A stretch of 15,043 nucleotides of DNA from Candidatus Saccharimonadota bacterium (GCA_017964115.1 JAGCSL010000019.1:1-15043), one strand, 5' to 3'. Counted from the first letter of the stretch, positions 1-7,755 are shown. The notes: generated by a model from the letters alone, not told the origin. Numbers and translations are program-made.

Positions 1-399
1 AAACAAGTAATCGCCATCGAACCAGACTCCGAGACGGCCACACTATTACGTAAAAACGTTGGAAAACTCGAGAACGTCACAATTATAGAACAAGATTTTC
101 TTGAGATGACATTACCGGAAGGACCGTATAAGGTTTTCGCCAATCCGCCATTCCATCTTAGTTCTGCTATTCTACATAAACTTGATGAAGCTTCAAATCC
201 ACCAGAGGCTATCTATCTTATCTTGCAGAAACAATTTGCTCTCAAACTTCTCAATAATGACCGCCATTATACTTCCCAACTTGGTAAGCAATTATTCGTG
301 CACTATGCGCCGCGTATTCGTTTACCGATGAAGCCTCACTATTTTACGCCACCGCCAGCCGTACCTACGGTGTTACTGGAGCTCAAACGGCGCCCATGA
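1..399 (+). CDS. rRNA adenine N6-methyltransferase, KsgA/Erm family, 3' part only
   Basis: The reading frame is open from the first base to a TGA at 397-399, so the 5' end lies outside the window; 132 residues are visible. Family members transfer methyl groups from S-adenosylmethionine to adenines of ribosomal RNA. The start of the visible part (VIAIEPD) fits the acidic SAM-binding strand, EQDFLEM fits the next strand, and ANPPF at about residues 49-53 sits where KsgA has NLPY and Erm has NIPY/F. A later FTPPPAVPTVLLELKRR stretch matches the end of the catalytic domain in KsgA. The protein stops there, about 80 residues after the NPPF motif, so the small helical C-terminal domain of KsgA (roughly another 70-80 residues) is missing. 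The family is fairly clear, but the exact target (16S dimethylation or an Erm-like 23S site) cannot be told. The last base is only 15 nt from the next gene. Confidence 0.8.
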   Translation, partial: KQVIAIEPDSETATLLRKNVGKLENVTIIEQDFLEMTLPEGPYKVFANPPFHLSSAILHKLDEASNPPEAIYLILQKQFALKLLNNDRHYTSQLGKQLFVHYAPRIRLPMKPHYFTPPPAVPTVLLELKRRP

Positions 400-408
400 T
401 GTTATAAT
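400..408 (+). promoter_or_regulatory. Extended -10 promoter, leaderless start of the MurF-like gene
   Basis: TGTTATAAT combines an extended TG motif with a consensus TATAAT (403-408). Six bases later comes the ATG at 415, the expected transcription start. No -35 box close to consensus is seen 17 nt upstream and no ribosome binding site can fit, so the mRNA is predicted to begin at the start codon. Confidence 0.7.
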
Positions 409-414
409 AACTAC

Positions 415-1689
415 ATGGATTTAAAATCAAGAATTAGTGACAAAATTTACCCTTTCGTAGCCGGATATTTTAAGTTCTGGGCTAATATTTCTCTCAAACG
501 CTGGCATCCGCGTATCGTGATGATTACGGGCTCAGCTGGCAAAACCACCATGCTGAACCTAGTTGAAACACAGCTCGGCAAACAGGCGCATTATTCTCAT
601 AATGCCAATTCTGCCTTCGGTATTGCTTTTGATATTCTTGGCGAACACGGTGTGACTGGCTCCAAAATGCAGTGGGTGAAGCTGATTTTTAAATGCCCGA
701 TTCGCGCCTTTACTTTTCGCCACAAAGAAAAATACTACATTGTTGAAACCGACGGCGACTTTCCGGGTCGCGCCGAGTATATTTCCAAATGGCTGAAGCC
801 GGAAGTTTCTCTTTGGGTGAGCCTCGGCCGCTCGCACGCGATGTGCTTCGACGAAGTAGTTAAAAAAGGCAAATTCGCCACTCTTGACGAGGCGATTGCG
901 CACGAATTTGCTACCATCCCGCAAAATACTAAGAAATTAGTCATTATTGACGGCGACAATAAGACGATGGTTGAAAAGACTAAAGATATCAAAGCTGAAG
1001 TTGTTAAACTTAGCAAGAGCGAGCTCAAGGGTTATAAAGTGCAGCCCGATCGTGCCGTTTTCACCTTCACAAAGCGCAAGTTTACCTTCCATGATCCAAT
1101 GCCGCGCGACGTTACAATTCAGCTTTTGATGCTTGAAAAGCTCATGGAATATCTCGACGTGAAAATTAACTACAATCTCAGCAATTACGCTACGCCGCCT
1201 GGCCGTAACAATTTCTTTAAAGGGAAAAATGGCCTACAGCTTATCGATAGCAGCTATAATGCGCACATTATTAGTATGCAAACCATGCTAGATACTTTTA
1301 AAGAGATGGACGTTGAGCATAAATGGATTGTGGTTGGCGATATTATTGACCAAGGAAGTATCGAAAAAGAAGAACACGAAAAGCTCGCCGATCTTTTAGC
1401 TGACACGAAGGTTGAACAGATTATTCTAGTTGGTCGTCGCACGACTAAATACACCTACCCAGCCCTTCAGAAGAAGAAAGGTGTTCATGTCATGACTTTC
1501 CGCAAGCCAGATGCTGCCCTGAAATATCTTGAGCATAACTTAACCGGTAAAGAAACCGTACTTTTCAAAGGCAGTCAGTATCTCGAATGGATTATCGAAA
1601 AATTACTCGAGAACCCAGAAGACGCCGCCAAGCTTCCGCGTCAGACTGCACTTTATAAGAAGCGCCGCGCGCAATGGGGGCTAAATTGA
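415..1689 (+). CDS. MurF-like Mur ligase family protein without the N-terminal domain
   Basis: Mur ligases join amino acids or peptides to peptidoglycan precursors, using ATP, in the cytoplasm. Here (424 aa) the ATP loop GSAGKTT is at residues 39-45, so only about 35 residues precede it; MurF normally has a UDP-substrate-binding domain of about 80-100 residues there. MurF-like landmarks follow in order: E111 in VETDG, the GRSH motif near residues 138-141 (MurF has GPAH), PPGRNN near 261-266, DSSYNAH at 278-284 (MurF has DDSYNAN), a third-domain VVGD at 307-309 and FKGSQ near 384-388 (MurF has VKGSR). The P-loop is intact, so catalysis is plausible. The missing N-terminal domain suggests a substrate other than UDP-MurNAc-tripeptide, perhaps a lipid-linked or polymerised precursor; this is inference. 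The start at 415 is set by the -10 box six bases upstream. The next gene shares the A of the stop codon. Confidence 0.8.
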   Translation: MDLKSRISDKIYPFVAGYFKFWANISLKRWHPRIVMITGSAGKTTMLNLVETQLGKQAHYSHNANSAFGIAFDILGEHGVTGSKMQWVKLIFKCPIRAFTFRHKEKYYIVETDGDFPGRAEYISKWLKPEVSLWVSLGRSHAMCFDEVVKKGKFATLDEAIAHEFATIPQNTKKLVIIDGDNKTMVEKTKDIKAEVVKLSKSELKGYKVQPDRAVFTFTKRKFTFHDPMPRDVTIQLLMLEKLMEYLDVKINYNLSNYATPPGRNNFFKGKNGLQLIDSSYNAHIISMQTMLDTFKEMDVEHKWIVVGDIIDQGSIEKEEHEKLADLLADTKVEQIILVGRRTTKYTYPALQKKKGVHVMTFRKPDAALKYLEHNLTGKETVLFKGSQYLEWIIEKLLENPEDAAKLPRQTALYKKRRAQWGLN

Positions 1690-2372
1690 TGTCGAAACTA
1701 TACATTGTCCACGGCTGGACCTACAAGCCAGAACCTTGGGAAGAGGTGATCAAAGTTCTGAAAGATAAATACAAGATTGAGGCTAAACTTCTTCGAGTTC
1801 CAGGCCTTGGTACGAAGTCTGACGACTCCTTCACGATTGAAGATTACGTCGAATGGGCAACTAAAAATATTCCGAAAGGCTCGATTGCGTTGGGGCATAG
1901 TAATGGCGGACGCATTCTTCTAAAGATGCTCGAATTAAAAGGCTCAGACTACCTAAAAGGGTTGATACTTTTTGATGCCGCTGGCGTCTACGAACCGTCA
2001 AAAAAGAATGATATTTCACGCATTTTATCTAAAACCTTTTCGCCACTCAAGAAAAGCAAGTTTGCCCGCAATCTTGTACATAGCTTACTGGGCGTGCATG
2101 ATTACAATGATGCGCCAGAAAATATGAAAGTCACGATGACAAATATGCTTGAAGCCGACAAGACGATTGATTTTAGCAAGATTACTACCAAGACACGTCT
2201 TGTCTGGGGCTCAGAAGATAAACTCACGCCACTCCGACAGGGCAAGAAAATGCATGAGCTACTGAAAAACTCTACGCTCACTGTCAAAGAGGGCTGGCGT
2301 CATTCGCATTATTTACAAAGTATCGATGAAACAGCCGCTGAAGTCGCAGCGCAATACGAGGAGCTAAAATAA
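1689..2372 (+). CDS. Alpha/beta hydrolase, small single-domain
   Basis: A 227-residue alpha/beta-hydrolase-fold protein of unknown substrate, likely cytoplasmic since there is no signal peptide or membrane segment. The oxyanion-hole HGW lies at residues 8-10, the nucleophile elbow GHSNGG puts Ser71 at the catalytic position, Asp177 in WGSEDKLTP is the likely acid, and His207 (or His205) in RHSHYLQ the likely base, so the triad looks complete. The ATG at 1689 is preferred over an in-frame upstream start at 1674 because it shares one base with the TGA of the MurF-like gene (TGATG) and follows a GGGGG at 1676-1680. The overlap implies translational coupling with the wall ligase. The role may be trimming or editing a precursor, but esterase, amidase or peptidase cannot be told apart. 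Confidence 0.8.
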   Translation: MSKLYIVHGWTYKPEPWEEVIKVLKDKYKIEAKLLRVPGLGTKSDDSFTIEDYVEWATKNIPKGSIALGHSNGGRILLKMLELKGSDYLKGLILFDAAGVYEPSKKNDISRILSKTFSPLKKSKFARNLVHSLLGVHDYNDAPENMKVTMTNMLEADKTIDFSKITTKTRLVWGSEDKLTPLRQGKKMHELLKNSTLTVKEGWRHSHYLQSIDETAAEVAAQYEELK

Positions 2373-3389
2373 ATGCTAAAATTTGCCGAATTAGAGCCGA
2401 AACAATTAGATAAATATGTCTTTAAAGAGCATCCAGAAGCCAACTTTCTGCAGACTTCTGCTTGGGGCAAAGTTTACGAAATTGACGGCAAGCAGACCTT
2501 CTATCGTGGCGTCGAAAAAGACGGCAAACTAGTTGCATCGGCATTAATTATTTTGAAGCCAGCCAAACGTGGTCGTTATCTAGAAATCCCTGGCGGCCCA
2601 TTGCTCGATTGGGACAAAGATAAGAAAACGCTCGAATTCTTCCTTGATGAGGTGCGCAAACTCGCCATTGAGCATAAATGCGTGTTCGTCCGTATGCGTC
2701 CAAATATTTACGACACTCCTGAGCATCAGAAACTCGCTAAAGAGCTTGGCCTTATTAGATCCCCGATGCACCTTCATGCCGAACATACAGTGATGCTAGA
2801 TCTAACTAAAAGCGAAGATGAATTATTGGCCGATATGCGTCGTCAAACCCGCTACGACGTGCGTCGCAGTACGAAGCTTGGCATTAAAGTCGATTATGAC
2901 AACTCCGAGGAAGCCTTCGATACTTTCTATGATATCCAACTTAAGACCGCGGAACGCCAAGGCTTTATTCCGAGCACGCGCAAGTTTATCCAGGCCCAGC
3001 GCGAAGCTTTTGGCGACAATGCGCGCATCTATACAGCCTCACTAGATGGCACTGTGCTGGCGAAAGGCCTCATCCTTTTACAAAAACCAGAGGCCATTTA
3101 TCACGAAGCAGCTTCGACTGACGAAGGTCGCAAGCTTCCAGGCGCTCACGCTTTGCAGTGGCAAATTATTCAAGACGCTAAGGCGATGGGTCTAAAACGC
3201 TACAATCTCTTCGGTATTGCGCCGCCAAACTCGCCGCATCACCGCTATGCCGGTGTTACAACCTTCAAATGTGGTTTTGGTGGCGAACAGGTCACATTCA
3301 TGCCAGCACAAGATTTGCCAGTCAAGAAGCTACATTATAAGGCCGTTCATGCGCTAGAAGAAATGCGCAAAAAGCGCCGCCATCTCTAA
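2373..3389 (+). CDS. FemAB-type peptidoglycan bridge aminoacyltransferase, first copy
   Basis: FemA/FemX/MurM proteins take amino acids from aminoacyl-tRNA and attach them to the side chain of lipid II, building the interpeptide bridge. This 338-residue protein has the family layout: NFLQTSAWG near residues 24-32 opens the first GNAT-like subdomain, a GGPLLDW loop lies near residue 70, a basic RRQTRYDVRRS region near 150-160 precedes the second subdomain, and HEAASTDE followed by LKRYNLFGI near 280 closes it. No insertion resembling the coiled-coil arm of FemA is evident. The ATG lies directly after the TAA of the hydrolase with a clear GAGGAG at 2358-2363, 9 nt upstream, so it is translated within the same operon. 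It is paralogous to the next gene. The amino acid added is unknown. Confidence 0.88.
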   Translation: MLKFAELEPKQLDKYVFKEHPEANFLQTSAWGKVYEIDGKQTFYRGVEKDGKLVASALIILKPAKRGRYLEIPGGPLLDWDKDKKTLEFFLDEVRKLAIEHKCVFVRMRPNIYDTPEHQKLAKELGLIRSPMHLHAEHTVMLDLTKSEDELLADMRRQTRYDVRRSTKLGIKVDYDNSEEAFDTFYDIQLKTAERQGFIPSTRKFIQAQREAFGDNARIYTASLDGTVLAKGLILLQKPEAIYHEAASTDEGRKLPGAHALQWQIIQDAKAMGLKRYNLFGIAPPNSPHHRYAGVTTFKCGFGGEQVTFMPAQDLPVKKLHYKAVHALEEMRKKRRHL

Positions 3390-3392
3390 TTG

Positions 3393-3401
3393 TGCTAAAA
3401 T
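3393..3401 (+). promoter_or_regulatory. Extended -10 promoter, leaderless start of the second FemAB gene
   Basis: TGCTAAAAT (hexamer 3396-3401) lies seven bases before the ATG at 3409. There is no AGGAG-like site between the two FemAB genes, so this looks like an internal promoter giving a leaderless mRNA. Confidence 0.55.
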
Positions 3402-3408
3402 AAGTAGC

Positions 3409-4431
3409 ATGAAGATTATTGACGCTACTGATCAGAAAAAATGGGATAAATTCGTTACTAGCCACGATGAAGCTAACTTTTTGCATAGCTGGGCCTGGGG
3501 CGAGTTCCATGAATCGCGCGGCAAAACGGTAGTTCGCCGTGTTGCCGTAGATGACAAAAATAAGATAATTGCAGCCTATGTCGGCCAAGTCGAAACCGCC
3601 AAACGTGGTACTTATATGGCGATTGCTGGCGGCCCAATTCTTGATTGGAGCGACAAAAAGCTTGTCAAAGCTGTTTTTAAGGACATTAAAGAACAGGGTG
3701 AAGCTAATCATTGCGTCTTCGTGCGCGTGCGTCCGCAAATTACCGAAGGCGAAAAGAATCGTAAACTCTTTGCTGATCTTGGACTAAAACCAGCCCCAAT
3801 GTATCTTTCAGTTGAATATGCTGGCGTCGTTGACATTAGTAAAACCGAAGAAGAGGTATTTGCTGGATTCTCGCAGAGTCTGCGTCGCAACTTCCGTAAA
3901 GCTCATAAAGATGAAGGTATTACGACTGAAGTTAGTACCGATCCGAAGTGTATTCCGGAGTTCTATAAAACCCAGATGGAAACCGCCGATCGTCACAAGT
4001 TCGTCGCTTTCTCGGAAAGCTTCTTGCAAAAACAGTTTGAAGCTTTTGCTAAATACGATGAGGTTAAGCTCTATACCGCTCGCTACGAAGGCGAAATTCT
4101 CGCTCAAATTTACATCATTTTCTACGGTAATGAAGCATCTTATCACTATGCCGCATCAACCGCACTTGGGCTCAAGCATAAGGGCGTATTGCTTCTTCAC
4201 GAAATGGCCATGAAAGACGCTCGCGAACGCGGCATTGAGCGCTATAATCTCTGGGGTATTACTGGGCTAGACGACACAAAACATCGCTTCTATGGGGTCA
4301 GCCAGTTTAAACGCAGCTTTGGCGTCTACGAACTCCAATATCTCCATGCTCACGACTTGATTATTGAGCCAGGTAAGTATAAATTGAACTATCTCATCGA
4401 GAAAGTTCGCGCTAAAGTTCGTCACGTCTAA
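3409..4431 (+). CDS. FemAB-type peptidoglycan bridge aminoacyltransferase, second copy
   Basis: A 340-residue paralogue of the upstream gene with the same landmarks in the same order: NFLHSWAWG near residues 24-32, GGPILDW near 70, CVFVRVRP near 105, a basic RRNFRKAHK region near 150-160, HYAAST near 245, and ERYNLWGI near 285. It should add the same or a neighbouring amino acid of the bridge. Two tandem copies fit sequential addition, as with FemA/FemB or MurM/MurN. It has its own predicted leaderless promoter, so the copies may be expressed in different amounts. The stop at 4431 is followed by 69 nt with a new promoter for the next gene and no convincing terminator. Confidence 0.88.
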   Translation: MKIIDATDQKKWDKFVTSHDEANFLHSWAWGEFHESRGKTVVRRVAVDDKNKIIAAYVGQVETAKRGTYMAIAGGPILDWSDKKLVKAVFKDIKEQGEANHCVFVRVRPQITEGEKNRKLFADLGLKPAPMYLSVEYAGVVDISKTEEEVFAGFSQSLRRNFRKAHKDEGITTEVSTDPKCIPEFYKTQMETADRHKFVAFSESFLQKQFEAFAKYDEVKLYTARYEGEILAQIYIIFYGNEASYHYAASTALGLKHKGVLLLHEMAMKDARERGIERYNLWGITGLDDTKHRFYGVSQFKRSFGVYELQYLHAHDLIIEPGKYKLNYLIEKVRAKVRHV

Positions 4432-4443
4432 ACCTGTTATTGC

Positions 4444-4472
4444 TTGCAAAACGCTCGTGTTTAAAATATACT
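4444..4472 (+). promoter_or_regulatory. Predicted sigma-70 promoter for the HdeD-like gene
   Basis: TTGCAA (4444-4449) and TATACT (4467-4472) are separated by 17 nt. The predicted start near 4479 leaves a leader of about 22 nt containing AGGAG (4487-4491), nine bases before the GTG. This unit therefore uses a normal short leader. Confidence 0.5.
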
Positions 4473-4500
4473 TAAAACAAAGAAATAGGAGCTTTTTGAA

Positions 4501-5118
4501 GTGAGTACAAAACGTAAATATATTGAAAGCCACTGGGGCGTATTCTTCCTTAAGGGCGTAGTTTCGCTAGTCGCGGGCTTTTACATGATGTTTACTAAAC
4601 ATCAAGACGCGGACTTTTTGATTCAAATTGTCGGCTGGACTATGCTAGCCTTGGCCGTGATTGAAATAATTAACGTTGCGCATCGCAGTCGCCGTCAGCA
4701 CAACTGGGGTTTCCCGCTTGCGCTTGGGGCTGTGGAAATGGCCATGTCGGTCGCATTGCTTTACACGATTAATCCAAATATGAGCCTGTCGGAACTATTA
4801 CCGATTCGTTTGGGTATGCTAGCGGTCTATGTTCTAGTCGCCTCACTAATCACCATCGTGATGGGCTTTAGAAGCTTTGATAATCTTACCGACCGCTTCA
4901 TGTGGGTAGTGAATGGCATGATTGGCTGTGTGCTTGCCTTTGTCTTGTTTGCTTCCGGCAACATTAGTGATGTCGCTCATGTGATGCTATTCGGAACCTA
5001 TCTTCTCGTAAACGGCCTTACGGATTTGTTCTACGGCATTCATTCCAAAGATGCTCTCAGCGAGCTTCATGCCGAACGCGCACATAAGCGCAGCGCCAAA
5101 AAAGGAGCAAAGAAATAA
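4501..5118 (+). CDS. HdeD/DUF308-like integral membrane protein
   Basis: A 205-residue protein with about six hydrophobic segments arranged in pairs: near residues 13-32, 40-60, 72-90, 104-125, 133-153 and 158-178. It has a short basic N terminus and a strongly basic Lys/Arg/His tail from about residue 185. This paired-helix layout resembles the HdeD/DUF308 family, whose founding member is linked to acid resistance in enteric bacteria; the molecular role is unknown. The GTG start at 4501 is chosen because AGGAG at 4487-4491 is properly spaced. The stop codon shares one base with the next ATG (TAATG), so it is coupled to the Mur-like pseudo-ligase. The basic tail should face the cytoplasm. Confidence 0.65.
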   Translation: MSTKRKYIESHWGVFFLKGVVSLVAGFYMMFTKHQDADFLIQIVGWTMLALAVIEIINVAHRSRRQHNWGFPLALGAVEMAMSVALLYTINPNMSLSELLPIRLGMLAVYVLVASLITIVMGFRSFDNLTDRFMWVVNGMIGCVLAFVLFASGNISDVAHVMLFGTYLLVNGLTDLFYGIHSKDALSELHAERAHKRSAKKGAKK

Positions 5119-6068
5119 TGTTTTTTGGCACTAAAGCTCGCCTCGAGCGATACTTCAAAAAGAACCCACAGGTTAAATCTATCGTAGTAGCCGGCTCATA
5201 TGGTCGCAAGTCTGCCATTCGGGCGCTCGGTATGATTCTGGGCCAGCAATTCGTCGTTACGATGGGTGTCAATAAGAATGTTGATGCCGATGTTGTCATC
5301 TTAGACTATAAATCATCCGCAGAATTTCCAGAAATTGAACCGGATATGGTTATTGTTACGAGCTGCCGTACTGACGAAGAGGCGCAACGTTTCTTTGCTG
5401 TAGCAAATATTGCCAAGCGTGTGATGGTTAACTTCAATGACGTGCCACAAGAATTTGCTAAATATCTCAAGAATCCAAACATCTTCACCTATGGTGACGA
5501 ACTCCCGGCCGACTTCTATTTCGAAAACAACCAATTCAGCCTCGAAGGTTATGAAGGTGACTTTATTGACGAAGAACGTGATCGCCTTCATGTAAAGATT
5601 AAAATTCTCGGCGAACACAATATTCGCCCGATTATTATGGCCTGCGCCGTCGGCAAACAATTCCAAATTCCGAAAGAGAAGCTCATTGCTGGCACCGAAG
5701 CGATTGTGCCTCTCCATGGCCGCATGTCGCCAGCTAAGGGCATCCATGGCACGATTGTGATTGATGACTCCGCATATATCGCGCACGATGATGTTCGCCT
5801 TGGTTGCGCCACGATGTTTGCGCTAGAATCTCCAGCTAAAATGTTGATTATCGATGATGCCTCTAAACTCGAAGGCCTCGATACGCAGCTGTTGACCGAT
5901 ATTTGCGTACTTGGAAATACTACCGGTACTGATCCAAAGAATAAGAAAATTCATTATTTCGAAGAAGAAGTTGACCTTATTCACTACATCGGCGAACGCG
6001 CCGAAGAGGGTGGCCTGATTTTACTAGAAGTTCCGTTGCCAGAAATTATCGAGTCCTACATTTGGTAG
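5118..6068 (+). CDS. Mur ligase-like protein with degenerate P-loop
   Basis: This 316-residue protein follows the Mur ligase plan in reduced form. The loop at residues 26-32 reads GSYGRKS, where active ligases have G-[ST]-x-G-K-[ST]-[ST]: Arg replaces the ATP-binding Lys and Lys replaces the Thr/Ser that helps hold magnesium. Later, LGEHNIRPII near residue 170 matches the GxHNxxN element, LHGRM near 197 matches the GR motif, and DDSAYIAHDD near 214 matches the MurF DDSYNAN motif. The third domain is short. It starts at the ATG overlapping the upstream TAA, with AAAGGAG at 5101-5107. It may be a pseudoenzyme, a regulatory or structural partner of the intact MurF-like protein at 415, or an enzyme that uses the shifted Lys31. 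The family is well supported; activity is doubtful. Confidence 0.7.
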   Translation: MFFGTKARLERYFKKNPQVKSIVVAGSYGRKSAIRALGMILGQQFVVTMGVNKNVDADVVILDYKSSAEFPEIEPDMVIVTSCRTDEEAQRFFAVANIAKRVMVNFNDVPQEFAKYLKNPNIFTYGDELPADFYFENNQFSLEGYEGDFIDEERDRLHVKIKILGEHNIRPIIMACAVGKQFQIPKEKLIAGTEAIVPLHGRMSPAKGIHGTIVIDDSAYIAHDDVRLGCATMFALESPAKMLIIDDASKLEGLDTQLLTDICVLGNTTGTDPKNKKIHYFEEEVDLIHYIGERAEEGGLILLEVPLPEIIESYIW

Positions 6069-6073
6069 TTTCT

Positions 6074-6085
6074 CTTTAATTAAAG
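6074..6085. promoter_or_regulatory. 12-nt perfect palindrome over the parA -35 region
   Basis: CTTTAATTAAAG is a perfect inverted repeat lying where the -35 box of the parA promoter would be (17 nt before TAAAAT at 6098). It could be an operator, but it is AT-rich and may be chance. Confidence 0.25.
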
Positions 6086-6097
6086 TGGAGTTTATTG

Positions 6098-6103
6098 TAA
6101 AAT
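6098..6103 (+). promoter_or_regulatory. -10 box of the parA operon, leaderless
   Basis: TAAAAT ends six bases before the parA ATG at 6110. The segment from the -10 box to ATG has no room for a ribosome binding site, so a leaderless transcript is predicted. Confidence 0.6.
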
Positions 6104-6109
6104 ATAACT

Positions 6110-6880
6110 ATGGCAAAGGTGATTACGGTTACCAATCAAAAAGGAGGTGTTGGTAAGACTACGACGTCTATCAACTTAGCTTTTTATCTCGCAAAGAAGG
6201 GCCAACGCGTATTGTTGGTAGATTTTGATCCGCAGGGAAATGCTACTTCCGGCCTCGGTGTCGATAAGCGTCAAATCAAGCAGAGCATGTGTGATGTTAT
6301 GTTAGGCGAGGCTGAGCTTCCGGAAATCATCGTACAGGCCAATCAAAAGAATAAGAAGTTATTTATCGCTCCGACTGTGCCAGAACTTGCTAACGTTGAG
6401 GTTCAGATGGCTGAGATGGAGGATAAATTCCGTATTCTTAAGAAGGCACTCGATACCGTAACAGATGATTATGATTATGTTATTATCGATAGCCCGCCAA
6501 GCCTGTCTCTACTTACAGTAAACGGTATGATTGCGGCAAATTACTTGCTGCTCCCAGTACAGACTGAATTCTATGCCCTTGAAGGCGTTGCGCAGCTCCT
6601 GGAGAGCATGAACCTCGTTAAAAAAGCAATGAATCCAAAACTGAAATTATTAGGCGTACTTGCTACGATGTATGATCGTCGCACTGTCCTGAGTTCTCAA
6701 GTATTGGCCGAGATAAAACGTTACTTTAAAGATAAAGTATTCGAAACGACTATCCCGCGCAATGTGCGCCTTGCCGAGGCGCCAAGCCATGGTGTCGCGA
6801 TTGGGCAGTACGATCGCTTTAGTAAAGGCGCTAAGGCTTACAAATCTCTAGCCGATGAAGTATTGGAGCGTACCAAATGA
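6110..6880 (+). CDS. parA: Chromosome partitioning ATPase ParA/Soj
   Basis: A 256-residue ParA with the deviant Walker A KGGVGKTT at residues 11-18, including the signature lysine at position 11, Walker A' DFDPQGN near residues 39-45, and Walker B YVIIDSPPS near 123-131. It binds ATP, dimerises on nucleoid DNA and is released by ParB, moving the origin region to the cell poles. The length and lack of an N-terminal DNA-binding domain fit chromosomal Soj-type rather than plasmid P1-type ParA. The ATG lies six bases after a -10 box. The stop overlaps parB by four bases (ATGA). All ten arginine codons are CGC or CGT, typical of neighbouring genes. Confidence 0.96.
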   Translation: MAKVITVTNQKGGVGKTTTSINLAFYLAKKGQRVLLVDFDPQGNATSGLGVDKRQIKQSMCDVMLGEAELPEIIVQANQKNKKLFIAPTVPELANVEVQMAEMEDKFRILKKALDTVTDDYDYVIIDSPPSLSLLTVNGMIAANYLLLPVQTEFYALEGVAQLLESMNLVKKAMNPKLKLLGVLATMYDRRTVLSSQVLAEIKRYFKDKVFETTIPRNVRLAEAPSHGVAIGQYDRFSKGAKAYKSLADEVLERTK

Positions 6881-7755
6881 GCGCGCGCGGACTAGGCAGA
6901 GGCTTTGAGGCGCTAATCCCGACCGAGAATATTGACTCTACTTTCGATCCAACCGCTGACGAAGACGCAAAAGACAGTAAGCTACGCGAAATCAAAGTTG
7001 CAGATATCGAACCAGATCCAGAGCAGCCACGTCGTGATTTTAAACCAGAACAACTTCAAGCTCTTGCGAATTCCATCAAAGAGCACGGTGTTTTGCAGCC
7101 GATTGTCGTGACAAAAGAAGGCAACAAATATCGTATCGTAGCCGGTGAACGCCGTTGGCGTGCATCGAAAATTGCCGAGGTTGAAAAAATTCCGGCAATC
7201 GTGCGTTCCCTTGATGCACAGAATCGCCTTGAGCTGTCTTTGATCGAGAATGTCCAGCGCGAAGACTTAAACGCCATTGAAACTGCGACTGCCTATGCGA
7301 AGCTAAAAAATCAGTTTAATATGAGCTCCGAAGAAGTCGCGCGCCGTGTAGGCAAGAGTGAATCTGCCGTCATCAACACAATGCGTCTGTTAGGTCTACC
7401 GGATGAAGCAAAGCACGCGATGGTGGAGCATAAATTGTCCGAAGGTCAGATGCGACCGCTAATTACTGCCACGCCAGAACAAATTAAGGCGGTTTTACCA
7501 AAAATAATTAATGAAAGCTGGAGTGCTCGTAAAGTTGAGCAGTACATGGTGGAAGTAAAAGCCCGTGCGAAGGCGGCTAAGATGGCACAGCAACGCCCAG
7601 CTAGCGCCGAGAGTAGTTCTCGAGCAGCTAGTATCAGCAAGAAGCTTGGCGTAAGCGTCAAAGTTCGCACTACCGCGCGCGGTTCCGGCGATATCGTAAT
7701 AAAGTTTAAGGACGAGAAGGAGTTCGAGAAGCTATGTTCAATACTAACAGCGTAA
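6877..7755 (+). CDS. parB: Chromosome partitioning protein ParB/Spo0J
   Basis: A 292-residue ParB, the CTP-dependent DNA clamp that loads at parS sites. The N-terminal ARGLGRGFEALI (residues 3-14) is the conserved ParA-stimulating peptide. The ParB/CTPase domain carries GERRWRA at residues 90-96 and ENVQREDL near 124-131. A helix-turn-helix lies around 147-175 (SSEEVARRVGKSESAVIN), followed by a charged linker and a C-terminal dimerisation domain from about 235. It overlaps parA by four bases, with GGAG at 6865-6868 as the binding site. No full parS palindrome was found in the window, so the loading site must lie elsewhere or differ from the usual sequence. Confidence 0.96.
   Translation: MSARGLGRGFEALIPTENIDSTFDPTADEDAKDSKLREIKVADIEPDPEQPRRDFKPEQLQALANSIKEHGVLQPIVVTKEGNKYRIVAGERRWRASKIAEVEKIPAIVRSLDAQNRLELSLIENVQREDLNAIETATAYAKLKNQFNMSSEEVARRVGKSESAVINTMRLLGLPDEAKHAMVEHKLSEGQMRPLITATPEQIKAVLPKIINESWSARKVEQYMVEVKARAKAAKMAQQRPASAESSSRAASISKKLGVSVKVRTTARGSGDIVIKFKDEKEFEKLCSILTA

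Noticed and set aside
1674..1689. Frameshift joining the MurF-like ligase and the hydrolase
   Set aside because: Both proteins are complete at their junction; the one-base stop/start overlap is ordinary translational coupling.
5313..5786. 157-residue minus-strand frame
   Set aside because: It is the antisense shadow of the Mur ligase-like gene, with no start signal or recognisable motif.
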